Source: Achromobacter spanius
Lineage (GTDB): Bacteria; Pseudomonadota; Gammaproteobacteria; Burkholderiales; Burkholderiaceae_B
NCBI RefSeq assembly: GCF_029637605.1
Contig: NZ_CP121261.1
Span: forward strand, 3,968,001-4,032,000
Length of the DNA stretch: 64,000 nucleotides
Direction: 5' to 3'
The position numbers and the translations under genes are program-made. Positions within the stretch are counted from its first letter, which is position 1. Each line of letters begins with the position of its first letter. Below, one piece after another: positions 59,161 to 64,000 of this stretch. The notes beneath the pieces are model-generated. The model did no database searches and was not told the origin of the DNA. It saw only the letters and a program-made list of their open reading frames with translations.

Positions 59161-59625
59161 TCCGCCTTCGAAGCCTTGTTGGCGCCAGGCTTCGAAGACG
59201 GTGACGGCGACGGCGTTGGACAGGTTCAGGCTGCGTTGGCCGGCGCGCATCGGCAAGCGCAGGCGTTGCTGGGGCGGGAACATCGCTTGATGTTCGTCGG
59301 ATAGGCCGGCCGTTTCGCGGCCAAAGACGAAGACGTCGCCTGGTTTGAAGGCGACGTCGGCCACGCTGCGCTGCGCATGCGTGGTCAGCGCGTAGATGCT
59401 GGAGGCGTCGGCCCCCGTATCGTCCAGCGCTTCCTGCAGGGTGTCATGCACCCGCACGGGCTGCCACTCGTGATAATCCAGCCCGGCGCGCCGCATGCGG
59501 GCGTCATCCAATTCGAATCCCAACGGGCGCACCAGATGCAATTGGGCGCCCGTGTTGGCGCACAGCCGGATGGCGTTGCCGGTGTTGGGGGGGATCTCGG
59601 GGCAAACGAGGATGACGTGGAACAT
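59155..59625 (-). CDS. trmL: tRNA (cytidine/uridine-2'-O)-methyltransferase TrmL
   Basis: A 156-residue SPOUT methyltransferase. MFHVILVCPEIPPNTGNAIR at the start, DVFVFGRETAGLSDE (about 99-113) and LRLPMRAGQRSLNLSNAVAV at the SAM knot are canonical. It methylates the wobble ribose of tRNA-Leu. The 3' end of the gene overlaps the dispersed repeat by about 6 bases. Confidence 0.96.
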   Translation of the reverse strand: MFHVILVCPEIPPNTGNAIRLCANTGAQLHLVRPLGFELDDARMRRAGLDYHEWQPVRVHDTLQEALDDTGADASSIYALTTHAQRSVADVAFKPGDVFVFGRETAGLSDEHQAMFPPQQRLRLPMRAGQRSLNLSNAVAVTVFEAWRQQGFEGGS

Positions 59626-59730
59626 GGCGAATAAGGAAGCAGGACGGAAGACAAGGACGGCTTGCGGCGCCAGGGGTGGCCGCGTGGCGGGATTGTCGCC
59701 GATTTGTGGCGACGCCGCGCTGACGGTCCA

Positions 59731-59926
59731 GCGTTCTGCCCGCTTTGAGGGCGAGCCATGCAGGCAGCTCGAAGCTCCGCACGCTTATGGGCGAACCGTG
59801 CTGGCAGCTCGAAGCGCCGCCCGCTTTTGGGCGAACCGTGCTGGCGGCTAGAAGCTCCGCCCGCTTTTGTGGGCGAACCGTGCTGGCGGCTAGAAGCTCC
59901 GCCCGCTTTTGTGGGCGAACCGTGCC
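59731..59926. repeat. Minisatellite: about 4-5 tandem copies of a 40-42 base unit
   Basis: The unit is roughly GCAGCTCGAAGCTCCGCCCG followed by CTTTTGGGCGAACCGTGCTG. Four nearly identical copies plus a diverged partial one sit head to tail, each with a small CGCCCGCTTTTGGGCG-type hairpin. It fills most of the 357-base gap between trmL and the ComF gene; no gene is credible there. Two of the copies carry a 2-base insertion. Confidence 0.88.
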
Positions 59927-59982
59927 GGGGCAGCCACCTGACGGCTCTATGCTCCGCCTGCTCGGTGACGAGGCTGACGCCA

Positions 59983-60846
59983 TCACGGCGTGCGGGCAAC
60001 CACCAGCACCGTTACCCCGGCTGCGCCCGCCGCCAACAGCGCGACTGCGGCGGCTTGCACGGTGCTGCCGGTCGTCATGACGTCGTCCACTACCGCCACG
60101 TGGCGGCCGCGTACCACTGTCGAGGCTTTGAACAGGCCGGCGGCGACCTGGCGCCGCGCGTGGCGGCCCAACGCCGTCTGCCTGGGCGTTTCCCGGCGCC
60201 GCCGCAGCGCTTGCCGGACCAGCGGCAGGTTCAGTTCGGCCGCCAGGCTGCGGGCGATTTCAGCCGCCGGATTCATGCCGCGAGCACGCAGCGACGCGCG
60301 ACTGGCGGGCACGGGCGCCAGCAAGACGCCGTCGGGCAGACTTGGTTCGTGCCGGATGGCATCGGCCAGCAAGCGGGCCAGCACCGGCGCCATGCTCAGG
60401 CGCAGTTGCGTCTTCAGCATCCGGATCAGCGCGTCGGCGGGCGGCGCATAGTCAAAGGCCGCGATCGTCCGCGCATAGGCCCTTGGTGCGCCCAGACAGG
60501 CGGGGCAAATTGGGGCTGGCAGGGGGGCCGGTGCGAGCACCAGTGCCGGGGCTGCGGCTGGGCTTGGGCTTGGGCTTGGGCTTGGGGCCGAGGCCGCGTC
60601 CTCGATCAACGCCGAAGCCACCGCCGAAGCAATACCCGGCAACCGAAGCGCGCAGCGCGGGCATCTCGGGCGGCCGCCTGGCGGCGCGGCGGTGATGTCG
60701 TCCGCGCAGCCGCCGCACAGGCGCGCACCGGCCACCCGCGCCCCGCACAGCGGGCAATCGCAGCCCACGCAGGACCAAAGCCGCCGCCCCATGGCCTGTA
60801 GGGACAATCGAATTCGCCGGCCGGGATGCGCAATAATGGATGCCAT
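59983..60846 (-). CDS. ComF family protein (phosphoribosyltransferase)
   Basis: A 287-residue protein. An N-terminal Cys-rich zinc region (CPLCGARVAGARLCGGC, then CPRC and CPAC) leads to a phosphoribosyltransferase domain with VAVVDDVMTTGSTV (about 253-266). ComF proteins act in DNA uptake or DNA metabolism. Between the Cys pairs lies a Ser-Pro and Ala-Pro-rich insert (about 88-111) encoded partly by four copies of GGGCTT. The start is uncertain: ATG at 60846 or at 60792. Divergent from the BioC-type gene. Confidence 0.87.
   Translation of the reverse strand: MASIIAHPGRRIRLSLQAMGRRLWSCVGCDCPLCGARVAGARLCGGCADDITAAPPGGRPRCPRCALRLPGIASAVASALIEDAASAPSPSPSPSPAAAPALVLAPAPLPAPICPACLGAPRAYARTIAAFDYAPPADALIRMLKTQLRLSMAPVLARLLADAIRHEPSLPDGVLLAPVPASRASLRARGMNPAAEIARSLAAELNLPLVRQALRRRRETPRQTALGRHARRQVAAGLFKASTVVRGRHVAVVDDVMTTGSTVQAAAVALLAAGAAGVTVLVVARTP
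60560..60583 (-). repeat. Hexanucleotide repeat (GGGCTT)4 inside the ComF gene
   Basis: Four exact tandem GGGCTT units on the plus strand encode the Ser-Pro repeats of the ComF insert on the minus strand. Changes in copy number would stay in frame. Confidence 0.85.
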
Positions 60847-60897
60847 TCCTCATGAAACCATGTTCCGCCCCGCGGCCAAGACGCGGGTGCGACCGAA

Positions 60898-61833
60898 ATG
60901 TCCCTGCCAGAATCCGCACCGTTACCCACTCTTCCCATCGTCAGCGCCGACGTACCCCGGCAGTTCGCCCGCCGTGGCGACTTGTCGGACGCCCAGTTCC
61001 TTTATGGCGAGGTGGCGCGCCGCATGCTGGGCCGCCTGCAATACATCCGTGTGCAGCCGCAAGCCATGCTGGACGCGGGCTGCGGCGCGGGAGACAACCT
61101 GCCCCTGCTGCGCGAGCGTTATCCCGACGCGGGCTACATCGGCCTGGACAATTGCGAGCCACTGCTGGAACTGGCCAAAAAGCGTCATGCGCCCGCGGGC
61201 TTGGGCGCCTGGATCGGCAAGCTGGCCCGCCGCGGGTCCGCCGCGCCCAGCTTCGTCAACGCCGACCTGGCGGAAACGGGGCTGGCCCCGGAATCGCTGG
61301 AGTTGGTGTGGTCCAACCTGGCGATGCATTGGCACCGCGCTCCGCATGCGGTGTTGGCGGAATGGCGCCGCATCCTGAAGGTGGGCGGGCTGGCGATGTT
61401 TTCCTGTCTGGGGCCCGCCACCCTGCGCGAATTGCGGCAAGCCCTGACCGATGCGGGTCTGGCCACCGCCACGCCATCCTTCGTGGACATGCATGACTTT
61501 GGCGACCTGCTGGTGGAAAACGGCTTCGCTGACCCCGTCATGGACCAGGAAATCCTGACGCTGACCTACCGCAGCCCGGAAAAGCTGCTGGCCGACGTGC
61601 GTGCACTGGGCGGCAACCCCGCCGAAGGCCGGCGCGGCGGGCTGGTCGGGCGAGACTGGCGCAACCGGCTGTGCGCCGCGCTGGAAGCACAGCGCCGCCC
61701 CGACGGCCTGATCGCATTAAGCATTGAAGTGGCCTACGGCCATGCCTGGCGCGCCGCGGCGCATCGCACCGTGGCGGGCGAGACCCGGCTGTCCGTCAGC
61801 GCCATCGGCGGCCGACAGGCCAAGCCCCTCTGA
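60898..61833 (+). CDS. BioC-type SAM-dependent methyltransferase
   Basis: A 311-residue class I methyltransferase. The SAM-binding motif I is LDAGCGAGDNLPLL (from about 58); VWSNLAMHWHRAPHAVLAEW (about 141-160) and RRILKVGGLAMFS are typical of BioC, malonyl-ACP O-methyltransferase in biotin synthesis. No other biotin gene is in the window, so the assignment is by sequence only. It ends 7 bases before the ECF sigma gene and is likely co-transcribed with it. Confidence 0.83.
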   Translation: MSLPESAPLPTLPIVSADVPRQFARRGDLSDAQFLYGEVARRMLGRLQYIRVQPQAMLDAGCGAGDNLPLLRERYPDAGYIGLDNCEPLLELAKKRHAPAGLGAWIGKLARRGSAAPSFVNADLAETGLAPESLELVWSNLAMHWHRAPHAVLAEWRRILKVGGLAMFSCLGPATLRELRQALTDAGLATATPSFVDMHDFGDLLVENGFADPVMDQEILTLTYRSPEKLLADVRALGGNPAEGRRGGLVGRDWRNRLCAALEAQRRPDGLIALSIEVAYGHAWRAAAHRTVAGETRLSVSAIGGRQAKPL

Positions 61834-61840
61834 GGCTCCG

Positions 61841-62431
61841 ATGACACTGCCCCCCCGCGCCACCGCCGACCCACACGCCTGGATCGACGTCTTCCGGGGG
61901 CAGATGCTGCGCTTTGCCACATTGCAACTGGGCCAGCCCGAAGCGGCGCAGGACGCGGTGCAGGAAGCCATAGCCGCCGCATTGGCCAAGCGGGGCGCGC
62001 TGGAAGATAGCGCGGCATTCAAGCAATGGGTGTTCGGCATCCTCAAGCACAAGATCGTCGACACCATCCGCAGCCGCGCGCGCCTGACGCATTTTCCAGA
62101 GGCCGACGACCCGGACATGATGGACGCCTGCTTCACGCCCAACGGCGAATGGACCGCGCAAGCCCTTCCGGCGGCTTGGGCGGCGCCGGATGAGGCCATG
62201 CAGAGCAAACAGTTCTGGCTGGTGTTCAGCACGTGCCTGGAGCGCTTGCCGCCCGCCAACGCGCGCGTCTTCATGATGCGCGAGTACCTGGAATTTGATG
62301 CCGTCGAAATCTGCGAGCGCCTGTCCCTGACACCCGGCGCGCTGCACATTGCCATGCACCGGGCCCGCCTGCGGTTACGCAGTTGCCTGGAACTGAACTG
62401 GTTTGCCGACCGAGGAGGCCGCAAATGCTGA
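61841..62431 (+). CDS. ECF-type RNA polymerase sigma factor
   Basis: A 196-residue sigma-70 family factor. Region 2 is around residues 15-80 (EAAQDAVQEAIAAALAKRG, KQWVFGILKHKIVDTIRSRA) and region 4 around 135-185 (LPPANARVFMMREYLEFDAV, TPGALHIAMHRARLRLRS). It overlaps the next gene by 7 bases, as sigma/anti-sigma pairs do. Downstream is the bufferin operon, with a matching ECF-type promoter candidate, so copper or another envelope metal stress is the likely trigger. Start ATG at 61841; the longer frame overlaps bioC. Confidence 0.93.
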   Translation: MTLPPRATADPHAWIDVFRGQMLRFATLQLGQPEAAQDAVQEAIAAALAKRGALEDSAAFKQWVFGILKHKIVDTIRSRARLTHFPEADDPDMMDACFTPNGEWTAQALPAAWAAPDEAMQSKQFWLVFSTCLERLPPANARVFMMREYLEFDAVEICERLSLTPGALHIAMHRARLRLRSCLELNWFADRGGRKC

Positions 62432-62667
62432 AATGCCGCGACGTCTCGCAACTGGCGTCTCAAGAACGCGAGTCGCCCCTGCGCCTGCCACAACGCATCG
62501 GCATGGCGATGCATCTGGCCATGTGCTGGCGCTGCCGCCGTTTCCGCCAGCAGATCGGCCTGCTGGGGGATATGACGCGGGCCTACCCTGGCCCGCCTGA
62601 AAACAATGCCGAATCGCGTCCGCCTGAACGCGACGGTGACGCTGGCCCCAAGCCGCCATCGCCCTGA
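62425..62667 (+). CDS. Small Cys/His-rich putative anti-sigma factor
   Basis: An 80-residue protein with MHLAMCWRCRRF (His29, Cys32, Cys35 region), an HxxxCxxC arrangement of the zinc-finger anti-sigma type, plus an early Cys (CRDVSQLAS). It has no membrane segment, so it would be a soluble sensor. The tail is Pro/Glu-rich. The start overlaps the end of the sigma gene and is preceded by GAGGAGG. Its role is inferred from the motif and position. Confidence 0.82.
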   Translation: MLKCRDVSQLASQERESPLRLPQRIGMAMHLAMCWRCRRFRQQIGLLGDMTRAYPGPPENNAESRPPERDGDAGPKPPSP

Positions 62668-62692
62668 ATTTACATTTCTTACACTTCTCCCC

Positions 62693-62718
62693 GTAAGGAA
62701 AGCGCTCTCTCGCGCGAC
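62693..62718 (+). promoter_or_regulatory. Candidate ECF promoter of the buf operon
   Basis: GTAAGG (62693-62698) and CGAC (62715-62718) are separated by exactly 16 bases, in the 120-base gap ahead of bufA1. It resembles the GTAAC-N16-CGA type recognised by ECF sigma factors that control bufferin operons in Caulobacter, as I recall it. Inferred by eye. Confidence 0.55.
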
Positions 62719-62787
62719 TACCTCTTGCCAGCACTGCAATCCGCGGTGCGGCAACCGTTCACGTAGATTCCCCTGGAGAGAGACATC

Positions 62788-63084
62788 ATGAAGACACGTA
62801 CCACCGCCGCCCTGGCACTGGCTTTTGGCGCCGCGTTCACCATGGCCGGCGCCCCCGCCGCCCACGCCGCAGACATGGAAAAGTGCTATGGCGTCGCCCT
62901 CAAGGGCAAGAACGATTGCAAGGCGGGCGCCGGCACAACCTGCGCGGGCAGCTCCAAGATCGACTACCAAGGCAACGCCTGGAAAAACGTGCCCAAGGGC
63001 ACGTGCGAGAAGACCGCGTCGCCCACGTCACCCACGGGCCAGGGTCAACTGAAGGAATTCAAGGAAATGAAGAAAGCGTCCTGA
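62788..63084 (+). CDS. bufA1: Bufferin precursor BufA1 (DUF2282)
   Basis: A 98-residue exported protein. A signal peptide of about 27 residues ends AAHAADME. The mature part has four Cys in the DUF2282 pattern: [19 protein letters not shown] and GTCEKT. DUF2282 proteins are precursors of bufferins, modified peptides in which MNIO enzymes convert cysteines to thiooxazole groups that bind copper. RBS GGAGAGAG precedes the ATG. The modifying enzyme gene follows after 17 bases. Confidence 0.9.
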   Translation: MKTRTTAALALAFGAAFTMAGAPAAHAADMEKCYGVALKGKNDCKAGAGTTCAGSSKIDYQGNAWKNVPKGTCEKTASPTSPTGQGQLKEFKEMKKAS

Positions 63085-63101
63085 CTTGCCCCTGGCGCGT
63101 C

Positions 63102-63989
63102 ATGAAATCGCTCCCTTTTCCAGACACGGCGTCCGGCCCGGGCCTTTCGGCCCAGGTCGGCGTCGGCTTGAAGCCCGAGCACGCGGACGCCCTGCTGGAC
63201 GGGGTGGCCGGCGTGGGGTTTCTGGAAATCCACGCCGAGAACTACATGGTTCCGGGGGGGCCGATGCACGCAATGCTGACCCGCTTGCGTGAGCGCTATC
63301 CCTTGTCTGTACACGGCGTGGGTCTGTCGCTGGGCGGGCCGGACCCACTGGACGAGGAACTGCTGGCCGGGCACCGCAAACTGCGCGATCGCTACGCGCC
63401 TGCGCTGGTGTCCGAGCATCTGGCCAGGTCTCGCGACGCCGGAGTATTTCTGAATGACCTGCTGCCATTTCCCTACGATGGCAAGACGCTGCGGCGCACC
63501 AGCGAACACATCGATGCGTTCCAGAACAGCCTGGGCCGCCGCATCCTGATCGAAAACCCGGCCACCTACCTGCGGTTTGACACGAGCCTGATCGACGAAG
63601 CGCAGTTCCTGGGCGAATTGCTCGCCCGCACGGGTTGCGGCCTGCTGCTGGACGTCAACAACGTGTACGTCAGCGCGGTGAACCATGGGTTCGATGCGCG
63701 CGGCTATCTGGGCATGCTGCCGCTGGATAGCGTGGGAGAAATTCACTTGGCTGGCCATCACCGGCAAGTCGACACCGACGGCGCCGTGGTGCTGATCGAC
63801 AGCCATGACGCTCCCATCTCCGAGCCCGTTTGGGCACTGTATGAATACGCGCTGCGCGCGACCGGACCCGTTCCCACGCTGATTGAGCGCGACGGCAACA
63901 TCCCGCCCCTGGCCGACTTGCTGCATGAGGCGGCACGCGTCCAGGCCTGCCTGGCCAAGCTGGATGCCGCACAGGTGACGCCGCCATGA
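63102..63989 (+). CDS. bufB: BufB, DUF692 multinuclear iron oxidase (MNIO)
   Basis: A 295-residue DUF692 protein with a TIM-barrel. Metal ligand motifs are FLEIHAENYM (about 40-49), SVHGVGLSLGG, LIENPATYL (about 150), LLDVNNVYVSAVNH (about 187-200), EIHLAGHH (about 215) and IDSHDAPI, followed by LIERDGNIPPL. MNIOs use iron centres to oxidise Cys of a partner precursor, here BufA1. It ends overlapping the ATG of the next gene (ATGA), the BufC partner. Start ATG at 63102. Confidence 0.93.
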   Translation: MKSLPFPDTASGPGLSAQVGVGLKPEHADALLDGVAGVGFLEIHAENYMVPGGPMHAMLTRLRERYPLSVHGVGLSLGGPDPLDEELLAGHRKLRDRYAPALVSEHLARSRDAGVFLNDLLPFPYDGKTLRRTSEHIDAFQNSLGRRILIENPATYLRFDTSLIDEAQFLGELLARTGCGLLLDVNNVYVSAVNHGFDARGYLGMLPLDSVGEIHLAGHHRQVDTDGAVVLIDSHDAPISEPVWALYEYALRATGPVPTLIERDGNIPPLADLLHEAARVQACLAKLDAAQVTPP

Positions 63990-64000
63990 CAGCCCTGCGC
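63986..64000 (+). CDS. bufC: BufC (DUF2063), first codons only
   Basis: The ATG at 63986 overlaps the bufB stop (ATGA) and opens MTALR at the window edge. In bufferin operons the DUF2063 partner BufC follows bufB in this coupled way. Assignment is by context only, as just five codons are visible. Confidence 0.6.

Noticed and set aside
59731..59926. Possible CRISPR array
   Set aside because: The units are directly adjacent with no unique spacers, so it is a minisatellite.
59758..60801. Plus-strand open frame of 347 codons through the minisatellite and ComF
   Set aside because: It reads the repeat and then the antisense of ComF; translation is low complexity.

Overview
The window is about 66% GC and reads as chromosomal DNA of a betaproteobacterium in the Alcaligenaceae, most likely Achromobacter or a close Bordetella relative. 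The clues are Bug-type (tripartite tricarboxylate) binding proteins, the ispB / rplU-rpmA-obgE-proB neighbourhood, the rhodanese-grxC-secB-gpsA block, and the overall style of the proteins. This placement is an inference from gene content; no search was run.

Region 1 (1-23.6 kb) is a complete type VI secretion locus with all 13 core parts, every gene on the + strand: tssA (cut by the window edge), tssB, tssC, hcp, tssE, tssF, tssG, tssH/clpV, vgrG, a spike-accessory block (DUF2169-pentapeptide, pentapeptide, DUF3540, DUF4150 PAAR-like), tssJ, tssK, tssL and tssM. Oddities are an apparent frameshift at a G6 run in the DUF2169 gene, a SPOR domain at the end of TssM, hairpins on both sides of hcp, and no recognisable effector-immunity pair.

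Region 2 (23.7-35.6 kb) is an accessory catabolic block. A leftward operon (MmgE/PrpD, ATP-grasp acyl-CoA ligase, acyl-CoA dehydrogenase) is divergent from a rightward operon (beta-hydroxyacid dehydrogenase family, Bug protein, aldehyde dehydrogenase, type 1 periplasmic binding protein, SCP2-like protein, alpha/beta hydrolase), with a convergent LysR gene. The substrate is unknown. tRNA-Pro(CGG) follows.

Region 3 (36-50.6 kb) is mostly housekeeping: ispB, a FAH-family enzyme divergent from an IclR regulator, rplU-rpmA-obgE-proB, a degenerate response regulator divergent from an XRE regulator, a SecD-like lipoprotein, thiC under a TPP riboswitch, a 91-bp repeat array, an FAD oxidoreductase with a GntR/FadR regulator, and a diguanylate cyclase.

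Region 4 (50.7-60.9 kb) holds moeB, an S41 protease, an EnvC-like protein and gpmA on the minus strand, then rhodanese, grxC, secB, gpsA and a Bug protein on the plus strand, then trmL, a minisatellite and a ComF gene on the minus strand.

Region 5 (60.9-64 kb) is the most interesting part: a BioC-type methyltransferase, an ECF sigma factor, a tiny Cys/His-rich putative anti-sigma, then a bufferin operon. This consists of a DUF2282 precursor with four cysteines (BufA1), the DUF692/MNIO enzyme BufB, and the first codons of BufC at the window edge. A sigma-like motif (GTAAGG-N16-CGAC) lies upstream of bufA1. The likely role is metal (copper) stress protection through a modified peptide.
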